From NCBI RefSeq assembly GCF_016908495.1, contig NZ_JAFBDZ010000005.1:1-64000 (forward strand): a stretch of 64,000 nucleotides of DNA, written 5' to 3'. The stretch's first letter is position 1, and each line of letters starts with the position of its first letter. A program made the position numbers and the translations under genes. This DNA comes from Rossellomorea pakistanensis. GTDB taxonomy: Bacteria; Bacillota; Bacilli; Bacillales; Bacillaceae_B. This document shows, one piece after another, positions 21,426 through 30,248 of this stretch. Under the pieces are notes generated by a model, which worked only from the letters and a program-made list of their open reading frames with translations, had not been told where the DNA came from and searched no databases.

Positions 21426-22331
21426 TCAGAGCATTCGAGAATGGAATTTAAAATGTTCTAAAAATTTCTTTGTGTTTATGGAAAAATGATTAGTTTCTGA
21501 ACGTACCCAACCTAAACCGATATTTACTTGTTCGTACCCTTTTATTTCTATAGGGACTATTTCGCCACTTAAAACAAAAGGATCATTTTTTAAAGAAAAG
21601 TCAGGCCCGAAGCTAATTCCAATTCCCTCAATAATCGCGTTTTTTATTACTTCTGTATTATCCGAGGTAAATAAAATATTCATGTGTCCAAATTTACTAA
21701 TTAAATTATTGGCAAACCTTTTCACATAATCACCATTATATAAAATAATGTTTTGAATCATCAATTGTTCAGGAGTTATTGATTTATGTGACGCTAAAGG
21801 AGACGATTTACCAACATACACCTTCATTTTTCCTTCAAGTATTACTTCAAATAGTAAATCTTCTCTTTTTTTAAATAAATCTTCGTAAATCGTGATTAGG
21901 CCAATATCAATTTGATTATTTTCAACAAGCTCAATTATATGCTGAGTGCCTTTTTCTGAGATTTCTATATTCACATTTGGATAAGCGTTTTTAAAAGAAG
22001 ATAAAGGTTCTAACAGTAACAGCATAAAGCCGGGGATAGAGGATAGTTTTAAATTTCCGGAAACAATCGTGTTAAAAGATTGTGCCACTTCCTTAAATTC
22101 TTGAAGTCTTATTAATACCTCATATGCCTTTTTAATTAATGTTTTGCCTTCATCTGTTGGAATAGCTCCAAGCCTTCGATAGCGTTTAAATAGTTTAACG
22201 CCCAACTCCTCTTCTAATTTCGTAATAGATTGGCTGATTCCGGATTGAGAAACATGCAATTCTAGTGCAGCTAGAGAAATCGATTTAGTTTCTGCAACCT
22301 TTACAATGTATTCCAATTGTTCGATATGCAT
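21426..22331 (-). CDS. LysR-family transcriptional regulator
   Basis: The 301-residue protein has an N-terminal winged helix-turn-helix (residues 1-60; MHIEQLEYIVKVAETKSISL and the recognition part HVSQSGISQSITKLEEEL) and a periplasmic-binding-protein-like effector domain from about residue 90. It is transcribed divergently from the acyl-CoA ligase to MFS series with a 142-base intergenic region holding repeated sites. It is therefore the likely activator of the neighbouring catabolic genes, analogous in position to SdsB beside alkylsulfatase genes in Pseudomonas. The gene is visibly more AT-rich than its neighbours. The effector is unknown. Confidence 0.88.
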   Translation of the reverse strand: MHIEQLEYIVKVAETKSISLAALELHVSQSGISQSITKLEEELGVKLFKRYRRLGAIPTDEGKTLIKKAYEVLIRLQEFKEVAQSFNTIVSGNLKLSSIPGFMLLLLEPLSSFKNAYPNVNIEISEKGTQHIIELVENNQIDIGLITIYEDLFKKREDLLFEVILEGKMKVYVGKSSPLASHKSITPEQLMIQNIILYNGDYVKRFANNLISKFGHMNILFTSDNTEVIKNAIIEGIGISFGPDFSLKNDPFVLSGEIVPIEIKGYEQVNIGLGWVRSETNHFSINTKKFLEHFKFHSRML

Positions 22332-22352
22332 AGGTTTCTCCTTTTAATATAG

Positions 22353-22421
22353 AAGTGTAAGTTATGTATTCATCATTAATAGTAAATTTATTTAAGTGTA
22401 AATTATATATATAATGAATTC
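22353..22421. promoter_or_regulatory. Direct repeats in the LysR/acyl-CoA ligase intergenic region
   Basis: AAGTGTAAGTTATGTATTCAT (22353-22373) is repeated with changes from 22394 (AAGTGTAAATTATATATATA). The start-to-start distance is 41 bases, about four helical turns. The second copy runs into ATTATATATATAATGAAT, a dyad. The position between divergent genes fits LysR operator sites. This is inference only. Confidence 0.5.
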
Positions 22422-22473
22422 AAGCAATTTTTAATTTTCAAAAAATTAAAAGGAGGAATGGAAGATATTCAGT

Positions 22474-23985
22474 TTGAATTTGAATGAAAATTTAAAGCAA
22501 AGTGCAGCAAAGTTTCCAAGTAATACCGCTTATACATTTCTGAATCAAAGTATAACGTATGCAGAACTAGATAGAATGGTAGATTGTGTTGCATCCGGGT
22601 TATCTTCCGCAGGTATCAGGAAGGGGGATAAAATCGCTTTAGTGCTTGGTAATTGTCCGGAGTTTATAACTGCTTACTACGGGATCCTCAGGGCAGGTGC
22701 AGTGGTTGTTCCGATTAATCCTGTCTACACAACAGGAGAAATTTCTTATATCTTATCAAATAGCCAAGCGAGAGCCGTGATTACTCATGCTTCTTTAGAA
22801 GCCACAATATTACCATTAAGAGAGAAACTAGAACATTTGAAAATGGTTATCTATACAGATTCCATTAAGTCTGAATGGACATGGGAACGTCTTATACAAA
22901 AAACTGAAGATAATTTCGAAAGCGCTTTCGTCGATGAGGATGAATTGGCAGTTATTCTCTATACTTCCGGTACAACTGGGAAACCAAAAGGCGCCATGCT
23001 ATCCCATCGAAATATGGCGTCTAATGCTGCGGCCATCTCGCTGCTTGGAGAGGTCACGGAAGAAGATCGCATGATTGCTGTTCTTCCAGTTTTCCATGTG
23101 TTTTGTATCTCGGTTTGCATCAACGTTCCTATTACTTGCGGGGCAACCATTGTAATGGTTCCGAAATTTAGCCCTGCCGAGGTGTTTAACACAATTAGAA
23201 GAGAGAAAGCTACCTTGTTAGCCGGAGTTCCGACTATGTTTAGCTATATGTTACAGGTGCCAGAAGCGGAGGCAGAAGATTTTTCCTCAATACGTGCCTG
23301 TTTTTCAGGAGGTGCTTCGATTCCAGTTGAACTACTCCAAAGATTCGAAGAGAAGTTTAACGTCCCCATTTTGGAGGGATATGGTCTTTCTGAAACAGCC
23401 CCCGTGACAGCCTTCAATCCATTACGGGGAACACGCAGACCCGGTTCAGTTGGTATTGATCTTCCAGATGTAAAGAACAAAGTGGTAGATTCGAATGGAA
23501 TAGAAGTTCCAAGAGGAGAAATCGGAGAATTAATTGTAAAAGGTCCTAATGTAATGATGGGGTATTTAGGAATGCCTGAAGCAACATTTGATGCTTTGAA
23601 AGACGGTTGGTTTTATACAGGTGATTTGGCCCGAATGGATGAAGAAGGGTACATCTATATCGTTGACCGAAAAAAAGATATGATTCTCGTTGGCGGGTAT
23701 AACGTCTATCCAAGAGAAGTGGAAGAAGTATTATATCAACATCCCGCAATTGTGGAGACAGCCGTAATCGGAATTCCGGATAAAGAATACGGAGAGATCG
23801 TAAAGGCTTTCGTTGTTTCCACCAATGAATCTATAACGATGGATGACATCTTGCATTTCTGCCAGGACAAGCTTGCAAAATACAAGAGGCCAAAAAAAGT
23901 AGAATTTATGAAGGAATTACCTAAAAACAGTACAGGTAAAATTTTGAGAAGAGCTTTGCGAGTTGAGCAAGTAGAAATTAATTAG
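22474..23985 (+). CDS. Long-chain acyl-CoA synthetase (AMP-forming)
   Basis: The 503-residue adenylate-forming enzyme has the phosphate loop YTSGTTGKPKGAMLSHRN (about 163-180), a GYGLSETAP block, GWFYTGDLARMDEEGYIYI, and the C-terminal catalytic lysine in KNSTGKILRRAL. It should activate a fatty acid with ATP and CoA at the membrane or in the cytosol. The best start is TTG at 22474 giving MNLNENLKQSAAKFPS, but AGGAGG lies 17 bases upstream, closer to an out-of-frame ATG at 22458. It heads a five-gene series with aldehyde and alcohol dehydrogenases, fitting the last step of alcohol-to-acyl-CoA oxidation. Confidence 0.87.
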   Translation: MNLNENLKQSAAKFPSNTAYTFLNQSITYAELDRMVDCVASGLSSAGIRKGDKIALVLGNCPEFITAYYGILRAGAVVVPINPVYTTGEISYILSNSQARAVITHASLEATILPLREKLEHLKMVIYTDSIKSEWTWERLIQKTEDNFESAFVDEDELAVILYTSGTTGKPKGAMLSHRNMASNAAAISLLGEVTEEDRMIAVLPVFHVFCISVCINVPITCGATIVMVPKFSPAEVFNTIRREKATLLAGVPTMFSYMLQVPEAEAEDFSSIRACFSGGASIPVELLQRFEEKFNVPILEGYGLSETAPVTAFNPLRGTRRPGSVGIDLPDVKNKVVDSNGIEVPRGEIGELIVKGPNVMMGYLGMPEATFDALKDGWFYTGDLARMDEEGYIYIVDRKKDMILVGGYNVYPREVEEVLYQHPAIVETAVIGIPDKEYGEIVKAFVVSTNESITMDDILHFCQDKLAKYKRPKKVEFMKELPKNSTGKILRRALRVEQVEIN

Positions 23986-24029
23986 TTTGATACAGAGCTT
24001 TAATAAAATGTAAAAAAGGAGGAGTTTCT

Positions 24030-25550
24030 GTGAAAGCATCAGTGCAAATTTTAGAATTCCCACTCTATATTAATGGGGAGTGGAAACCTGCAATAAACGG
24101 AGAGACGATTGAGGTAGTAAACCCTGCAACTGGTGAAGTGGCGGCAAAGGTAGCGAAAGCCGGAAAAGCAGATGTAGAGGAGGCAGTTGCATCTGCCAGG
24201 TGTGCTTTTGATTCGGGAGTATGGTCAAAAAAATCTCCTCAAGAACGTGCTGACGTACTTGTCCAATTTGGAAATAAGATTATGGAACATGCGGAAGAAT
24301 TAGGTTACTTAGAATCTATCAGTTCAGGAGCTACCGTTCGACGTATTTCAAACTTAGACATACTATCCATTGTAGATCTTCTGCAGCAAACGGCAAAGTT
24401 CACTGTAGAGTATCCCTATGTCGAATCCCTTCCTACCTTACCATTTCCTGGTCCGAGCAATAACCAGGTCTGGCGGGAACCACTTGGTGTTGTAGCGGCC
24501 GTTACACCTTGGAATTTTCCAATGATTCTTGCGATGTGGAAGTTGGCGCCTGCGTTGGCTATGGGGAACTCTATTGTGATCAAGCCAGCTTCCAACACAC
24601 CGTTGTCTACCTTGAAATTAGCGGAATTAGCTGCTGAAGCAGGGATACCAGCAGGTGTATTCAATGTTGTATCTGGCCCTGGAGCCAGCATTGGGGAAGT
24701 TCTTGTGACCCATCCTAGTGTAGACAAAGTCGCTTTTACCGGTTCGACAGATGTCGGGAGACGCATCATGCAGCTGGCATCCGGAACGGTAAAACGCCTC
24801 ACTCTTGAGTTAGGAGGGAAATCACCAGCAATCGTATTGCCGGATGCCGACTTGGATATTACAATTCCTGGCATTTTATTCGGATTCTTGACACACTCTG
24901 GGCAAGTCTGTGAATCAGGCACTCGTGTTCTCGTACATGATTCCATTTATGAGCAAGTAATCAAACAGTTATCTGAACTAGCAGGCTCTATTAAAATTGG
25001 AAATCCATTAGATATAGAAACGGGTATGGGGCCACTGGTATCAAAGCAACAATTGGAAAGCGTTCTTTCTTATATTGAATCCGGTATTCAAGAAGGTGCG
25101 CGATTGGTTTGCGGAGGAAAGCGTAGAATCGTAGAAGGATTTGAAAATGGATATTATATTGAACCAACCATTTTTGCAGATGTTCATAATGACATGAAGA
25201 TTGCGAGAGAGGAAATTTTTGGACCTGTTCTTTCAGTCATTCGTTACTCCACAGTTGAGGAGGCAATTGATATCGCGAATAATACGATTTATGGATTAGC
25301 AGGTGGGATTTGGTCTAAGGATGTAAATAAAGCAATGAAAATAGCACGTGAATTAAAGGCTGGAACGATATGGATCAATGATTGGCATATGATGAGAAGT
25401 GATGCGCCATTTGGCGGATACAAACAAAGCGGTTTTGGAAGGGAATTAGGACGCCATGCGTTAGATGAATATTCTCAAATCAAGCATGTTCACTGTTCAC
25501 TCGTACCTGAAGTAAGCCAAAGACCTTGGTATCAAATGTTATTGGGATAA
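24030..25550 (+). CDS. NAD(P)+-dependent aldehyde dehydrogenase
   Basis: A 506-residue member of the ALDH superfamily oxidising an aldehyde to the acid. Seen motifs are VTPWNFPMILAMWKLAPAL, the NAD-binding FTGSTDVGRRI, the general-base glutamate in LELGGKSPAIV, the catalytic cysteine in HSGQVCESGTR, and EEIFGPVLSV. The start is GTG at 24030 with AAGGAGGAG 7 bases ahead. The neighbours are an alcohol dehydrogenase and an acyl-CoA ligase, so a fatty aldehyde is the likely substrate. The reading of the specific chain length is inference. Confidence 0.9.
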   Translation: MKASVQILEFPLYINGEWKPAINGETIEVVNPATGEVAAKVAKAGKADVEEAVASARCAFDSGVWSKKSPQERADVLVQFGNKIMEHAEELGYLESISSGATVRRISNLDILSIVDLLQQTAKFTVEYPYVESLPTLPFPGPSNNQVWREPLGVVAAVTPWNFPMILAMWKLAPALAMGNSIVIKPASNTPLSTLKLAELAAEAGIPAGVFNVVSGPGASIGEVLVTHPSVDKVAFTGSTDVGRRIMQLASGTVKRLTLELGGKSPAIVLPDADLDITIPGILFGFLTHSGQVCESGTRVLVHDSIYEQVIKQLSELAGSIKIGNPLDIETGMGPLVSKQQLESVLSYIESGIQEGARLVCGGKRRIVEGFENGYYIEPTIFADVHNDMKIAREEIFGPVLSVIRYSTVEEAIDIANNTIYGLAGGIWSKDVNKAMKIARELKAGTIWINDWHMMRSDAPFGGYKQSGFGRELGRHALDEYSQIKHVHCSLVPEVSQRPWYQMLLG

Positions 25551-25596
25551 TACAGATTACTTTATGAATACAAAAATAAAAAAAGCAGGTGATTCC

Positions 25597-26805
25597 ATGT
25601 CGACATCATATTTTCAATTTTCTGTCCAAACGGTTGTAAATAGCGGATCGGGGTCCAGGACTTTGCTTCCTGAGATGATTAAAGGGCTTGGCGGAAAGCG
25701 AGCAGTACTCTATACAGATAAAGGGTTAACTAAGGCCGGAATTACAGATCAGATTAAAGAATTATTTGAAATCATACCTGGTACCCCCCAGCTTGTTGGG
25801 GTTTTTGAAGATATCGAACAGGACGCAAAAGGTGAAATTATTAATCGCGGAGCTCGTTTCTTTAAGGAGTGCAACGGTGATTCCTTAATTGCTCTTGGCG
25901 GAGGCAGCGTCTTAGATACAGTAAAAGCGATCAAGTGGATGCTCCATAAAGGTCTGAATGATATTCGTGATTCCCTTTTTACCGGAAACGTGATGGAGTG
26001 GCGGCCGGAGGCCCAATTTATTCCGATTCCGCATGTAGCTATTGCGACAACGGCGGGAACAGGTGCTGAAGTATCACCAGTAGCTGTTATCTTTAATGAA
26101 AAGCTTGGAATAAAAGCAAACCTTCTTAATCCGTTTATTAATGCAGATATGGCTATTTTGGACCCTGATTTAACGGTAGGACTTCCTTCAAAAATCACTG
26201 CATTTACTGGATTTGATGCCTTGACCCATGCTGTAGAAGCTTATTTTTCACCAAAGGCAAATCCTATGACAGATGCTTATGCTCTACAATCGATTCGAAT
26301 GGTTGCAGACAATTTACAGACTGCGGTTCGAAAAGGAGACGACCTTTCAGCAAGAGCGAATATGCTAATGGCAAGTTCGATGGCGATTTCTGCATTCTGC
26401 CTGTGCCTGAATGCGATTCCGATTCACAATATGGCCCATGCGATAGGAGCAAAATTTAATATCCCGCACGGACTGGCGAATGCTGTCCTTTTACCAAATG
26501 TAATGGAATCATTGCCTGCATACTATTTGCCGCGAATCACAGGGTTTGCTCAAGCGTTAGGAATCAAGAATCTATCAGAACAACCTGAGAAATGTTTAGA
26601 GGATGTTATCCAATATATAAGAGATCTCCGCAAAGCAGTGGATTTGCCCGAAACATTTGCTGAATTTGAAAGTAACCAAGATCAGCTTCAACATTTGGTA
26701 CCTGCTGTTCATAATGACCCTGCCGGAGTTTTCTTCAAGATACCAGAAACGATTATTACCAAAGTGATAAACGAAGTGTTTGAAGAAACTACTATAAAGG
26801 CTTAG
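25597..26805 (+). CDS. Iron-containing (group III) alcohol dehydrogenase
   Basis: The roughly 402-residue enzyme has the nucleotide-binding GGGSVLDTVKAIKWM and TTAGTGAEVSPVAVI. The metal-binding segment has Asp and His residues in FDALTHAVEAY, HNMAHAIGAKFNIPHG and the C-terminal HNDPAGVF. It should oxidise a primary alcohol with NAD+. The ATG at 25597 has AGGTGATT upstream; an earlier ATG at 25564 has none. It follows the aldehyde dehydrogenase after 46 bases and precedes a strong hairpin, so it may end the first transcript of the island. Confidence 0.87.
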   Translation: MSTSYFQFSVQTVVNSGSGSRTLLPEMIKGLGGKRAVLYTDKGLTKAGITDQIKELFEIIPGTPQLVGVFEDIEQDAKGEIINRGARFFKECNGDSLIALGGGSVLDTVKAIKWMLHKGLNDIRDSLFTGNVMEWRPEAQFIPIPHVAIATTAGTGAEVSPVAVIFNEKLGIKANLLNPFINADMAILDPDLTVGLPSKITAFTGFDALTHAVEAYFSPKANPMTDAYALQSIRMVADNLQTAVRKGDDLSARANMLMASSMAISAFCLCLNAIPIHNMAHAIGAKFNIPHGLANAVLLPNVMESLPAYYLPRITGFAQALGIKNLSEQPEKCLEDVIQYIRDLRKAVDLPETFAEFESNQDQLQHLVPAVHNDPAGVFFKIPETIITKVINEVFEETTIKA

Positions 26806-26850
26806 CCTCGACTGCAAACTAATTTTTATCAATCTGGCAATTCAGTAACA

Positions 26851-26937
26851 AGGAAAACACTTGAAAACCTCCTATTTATATATGGTTGGAGAACTACCAT
26901 TAGTGCTAGGGATTTAAAAGTGTTTTCCTATTTTTTT
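26851..26937 (+). terminator. Long hairpin terminator or attenuator before the alkylsulfatase gene
   Basis: AGGAAAACACTT (26851-26862) pairs perfectly with AAGTGTTTTCCT (26918-26929), followed by seven T. The 55-base loop has minor internal pairing. It lies between the alcohol dehydrogenase and the alkylsulfatase-like gene and would separate or attenuate the two halves of the island. Confidence 0.75.
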
Positions 26938-26967
26938 AATTGCAAAATAACATTCTTGGAGGTTTGT

Positions 26968-28872
26968 ATGATAAGCAAAATATCAAATCAATCTATGTCT
27001 GCTACTTCTTTTACAAAAAAGGCAAATTTAGCAGTGTACGATTCTCTAAATTTTGATAATCGACAGGATTTCGAAGATGCCAAACGAGGTTTTATTGCAC
27101 CATTGGAATCGACAATGATTAAGAACGATTCTGGAGATGTCGTCTGGGATATCGATAATTTAGAATTTCTAAATAGCACTGCCCCTGACACTGTGAACCC
27201 AAGCTTATGGAGAAATGCACAACTACAGGCTATATCTGGATTGTTTGAAGTAGTAGAAGGAGTCTATCAAGTTCGTGGACAATCAATCGCTACCACATTC
27301 TTTATTGAAGGTAAACAAGGAGTTATTGTTTGTGATGCATTAGCAAGTACTGAATCTGCAAAAGCAGCAATGGAATTATATTATAAATATCGACCAAGGA
27401 AGCCAGTTTCAGCCATCATTATTAGTCAAAGTCATGCGGACCATTTTGCTGGCATTCAAGCAGTTCTAAAATATGCAGAAAATCCGGCTATCCCAATTAT
27501 CGTTCCCCAACATTTTACAGAAGAAGTGTTAAGTGAAAATGTGCTTTTAGGTACAATTATGGCGCGCAGAGCAGAGTATCAGTTTGGTAAAAACATACCA
27601 GATGGAAGGAAGGGCTCTGTATCTATAGGGATTGGTCCAACTATGAGTTCAGGGACTATGAGTTTTGAGATGCCTACAGTTGAAATAGAAAATGAAATCC
27701 AAACGATGGAAATCGATGGGATAAACTTTCGATTTTTATTAACCCCAAACACAGAAGCACCAGCTGAAATGCATTTTTATATACAAGAGTACAAAGCATT
27801 ATTTGTATCCGAGAACGCCAATCAATTGATGCATCAAATTTATACGGTAAGAGGGGCAAAAACAAGGGATGCTCTTCATTGGGCTAATTCACTCGAAAAA
27901 ACAATCGATTTATTTGAAAATGAAGAGATTGATGCATTACTCATGATTCATGCATGGCCAGTTTGGGGCAAAGCTCGTGCTTTACAACACTTAAAATTGC
28001 AACGTGATTTATATAAATATATGCACGACCAGACAGTGCGTTTGGCTAATCACGGATATACGATGGATGAAATTGCTGAAACTATCAACCTTCCCAAATC
28101 TTTAGATACTTATTGGGGAAATCGCGGGTATTATGGCACACTAAAGCATAATTCAAAGGGGATTTACAATTTTTATTTAGGTTATTACAGTGCACATCCT
28201 TCAGATTTAGATCCATTACCACAAGTGGAAGCTGGTCTTAAATATGTGGAATACATGGGTGGAGCGGATACTATTTTGAAACAAGCAAAAGCTGACTTTG
28301 ATAATGGTGAATATCGGTGGGTAGCTCAAGTACTAAAAAATGTAGTAATGGCAGAACCAGACAATTCGGAAGCAAAAAATTTATTAGCAGATGCATTCGA
28401 ACAATTAGGATACCAAGCCGAATCCGCCAATTGGCGTAATATCTATTTAGTTGGCGCATCCGAACTAAGAAATGGAATGAATAAAGATGATTCTCCATTA
28501 GATGTTTCTGGAATTATTAACCATATGCCAGTAGATAATTTTTTAAAGCTGATTGCTATTAAACTAAACGGGCCAAAAGCTGATGGAAAAAAAATAACGT
28601 TGAATGTTACATTAACAAATTCCAACCAAAAATATACAATTAATTTAGATAATGCTGTTTTGACTTATAAAACTGGTAAGTTAGACTCTAACCCAGATAT
28701 TTCTTTAATCCTTGATCAAATGACATTCTATGGAATGGGACTTAGGCTGCTCTCACCAGAACAAGCAGTAGCAGCAGGTAATTTAATCATTTCTGGTGAT
28801 CAAACAAAACTAACAGAATTTTTATCACTTTTAGATGAGTTCGACCGCTTTCCTAATATCGTAACTCCTTAA
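26968..28872 (+). CDS. Alkylsulfatase-family (SdsA-like) metallo-beta-lactamase-fold hydrolase
   Basis: The 634-residue protein has the layout of class III alkylsulfatases: an MBL-fold domain (about 90-340), a dimerisation domain with RDLYKYMHDQTVRLANHGYT and KYVEYMGGADTILKQA, TPR-like helices, and a C-terminal SCP2-like domain. Family blocks TEAPAEMHFY, SENANQLMHQIYTVRGAK and WANSLEKTIDLF are present. The metal motif is SQSHADHFAG (153-162) instead of HxHxDH: the first histidine is Gln154. The segment before WPVWG reads IHAWP, with one histidine. The enzyme would cleave a sulfate ester to an alcohol, but activity is uncertain. No signal peptide is seen. The ATG at 26968 has TTGGAGG 5 bases ahead; a longer frame is rejected. 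Confidence 0.85.
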   Translation: MISKISNQSMSATSFTKKANLAVYDSLNFDNRQDFEDAKRGFIAPLESTMIKNDSGDVVWDIDNLEFLNSTAPDTVNPSLWRNAQLQAISGLFEVVEGVYQVRGQSIATTFFIEGKQGVIVCDALASTESAKAAMELYYKYRPRKPVSAIIISQSHADHFAGIQAVLKYAENPAIPIIVPQHFTEEVLSENVLLGTIMARRAEYQFGKNIPDGRKGSVSIGIGPTMSSGTMSFEMPTVEIENEIQTMEIDGINFRFLLTPNTEAPAEMHFYIQEYKALFVSENANQLMHQIYTVRGAKTRDALHWANSLEKTIDLFENEEIDALLMIHAWPVWGKARALQHLKLQRDLYKYMHDQTVRLANHGYTMDEIAETINLPKSLDTYWGNRGYYGTLKHNSKGIYNFYLGYYSAHPSDLDPLPQVEAGLKYVEYMGGADTILKQAKADFDNGEYRWVAQVLKNVVMAEPDNSEAKNLLADAFEQLGYQAESANWRNIYLVGASELRNGMNKDDSPLDVSGIINHMPVDNFLKLIAIKLNGPKADGKKITLNVTLTNSNQKYTINLDNAVLTYKTGKLDSNPDISLILDQMTFYGMGLRLLSPEQAVAAGNLIISGDQTKLTEFLSLLDEFDRFPNIVTP

Positions 28873-28967
28873 TAATATTATATATCTCTTGCCGAAAATG
28901 GAAATAAAGTACGAAATCAATTTCATACGGGTTTATATAGTTAAAATCAAGGGAGGATTGGAATGTT

Positions 28968-30248
28968 ATGCGTTGGGGGATACTTGCGTTCTTATTTATT
29001 CTTGCGGTAATCAACTTTGCAGATAAATCCATTGCAGGGCTTTCAGCTGTTCCAATTATGAAAGAACTCAATCTCACATATACGCAATGGGGAGTGGTAG
29101 GAAGCAGCTTTTTTTGGTTTTTTTCGATTGCAGGAGTAATCGGAGCTGCATTGTCCGACAGAATAGGGACAAAGAAAATGTTGGCTATTATGGCGCTTAT
29201 TTGGTCTGTTGTCCAATTTAGTGCTTTTATCATTACAGGTCTCCCATTATTAATACTGTCCCGTGTTCTATTAGGGATTGGGGAAGGACCGTTTTATGCG
29301 ACAGCTGTTAACCATTTGAATAAATGGTTTCCTCCTGAATCCCGCAGTTTGCCGCTCTCTATCCTGAATTTCGGCAATTCAATTGGTGCATTAGTATCCG
29401 CTCCGATTTTGGTGGCTGTTATCGTAGGCAGCGGTTGGCGTATAGCCTATGGATTATTAGGATGTATTAGCCTAGTTTGGTTTATTCTTTGGATGTGGAT
29501 AGGACGTGAAAAACCTGAGAACAAGGAGATGGCGAGTGATTCCAAAGTACCTGTACAAAAAATAAAGTGGTCTGAACTTGTAGTCATTTTACGATCGCGA
29601 ACCTTTATATTTACTAGCCTTGCAGGGTTTTCCGCTTACTGGATGGTGGCGTTCATTCTTGTATGGATGCCTACTTATCTTATAGAAGTCAAAAGTTTTA
29701 CACAAACAAATATGGGGTACTTTATAGCAGCAGCTGGTGTAATCGCAAGCGTTTTATATATAACGCTGTCATGGCTGACAGATCGTTTATTCAGAAAGAA
29801 TCAGAGTTATAAAAAATCGCATGTTTTTGTCGCTGGACTTTCTTTGATACTGGCAGGAATACTCTTTTATTCTATCACACTCCTATCTCATTCAGCCTGG
29901 ATTTTTGCTGTTATGTGTTTTGTTCAGGCTTCCGCCATTCTCATGTTTATCATGGGGCCGCAGATTGTCACTCATTTACTTCCTGAACGTGGAGGATTAA
30001 TGTCGGGTCTAATGATGGGTATTGCAACATTAGCCGGTATTGTTGGATCAGCTGTTATTGGAAATTTTGTGCAAACGGCGGGAAATCACACAGTTCAAGG
30101 ATTTAATAATGCTATCATATTATCTTCGGCTTTATTATTCATCTTTGGATTCCTTTTCCTGCTTTACACTGATCCAGAAAGAAAGATAAGTGTCAATAGC
30201 TCTTCAATCAAAAACGCTCAGATGAACGGATGGAAAAAATCCTTATAA
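28968..30248 (+). CDS. MFS transporter, anion:cation symporter type
   Basis: The 426-residue protein has about 12 transmembrane helices. It carries the MFS motif between helices 2 and 3 (SDRIGTKKMLAI) and the ACS-like first helix ending INFADKSIAGLSAVPIMKEL. This subfamily imports organic anions such as sugar acids and phthalates. Placed last behind the alkylsulfatase-like gene, it may bring in an organic sulfate or carboxylate; this is inference. GGGAGG lies 11 bases before the ATG at 28968. An out-of-frame ATG at 28963 lies nearer to the site. Confidence 0.87.
   Translation: MRWGILAFLFILAVINFADKSIAGLSAVPIMKELNLTYTQWGVVGSSFFWFFSIAGVIGAALSDRIGTKKMLAIMALIWSVVQFSAFIITGLPLLILSRVLLGIGEGPFYATAVNHLNKWFPPESRSLPLSILNFGNSIGALVSAPILVAVIVGSGWRIAYGLLGCISLVWFILWMWIGREKPENKEMASDSKVPVQKIKWSELVVILRSRTFIFTSLAGFSAYWMVAFILVWMPTYLIEVKSFTQTNMGYFIAAAGVIASVLYITLSWLTDRLFRKNQSYKKSHVFVAGLSLILAGILFYSITLLSHSAWIFAVMCFVQASAILMFIMGPQIVTHLLPERGGLMSGLMMGIATLAGIVGSAVIGNFVQTAGNHTVQGFNNAIILSSALLFIFGFLFLLYTDPERKISVNSSSIKNAQMNGWKKSL

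Noticed and set aside
26851..26937. Purine riboswitch-like look of the loop (ATATGG ... CTACCA)
   Set aside because: The junction sequence GTTTCTACC and the P1 partner strands are missing, so the likeness is too short to support a riboswitch.
26968..28872. Frameshift or truncation as cause of the altered zinc motif
   Set aside because: The frame is open over 634 codons and all blocks before and after SQSHADH are intact, so it is a substitution.
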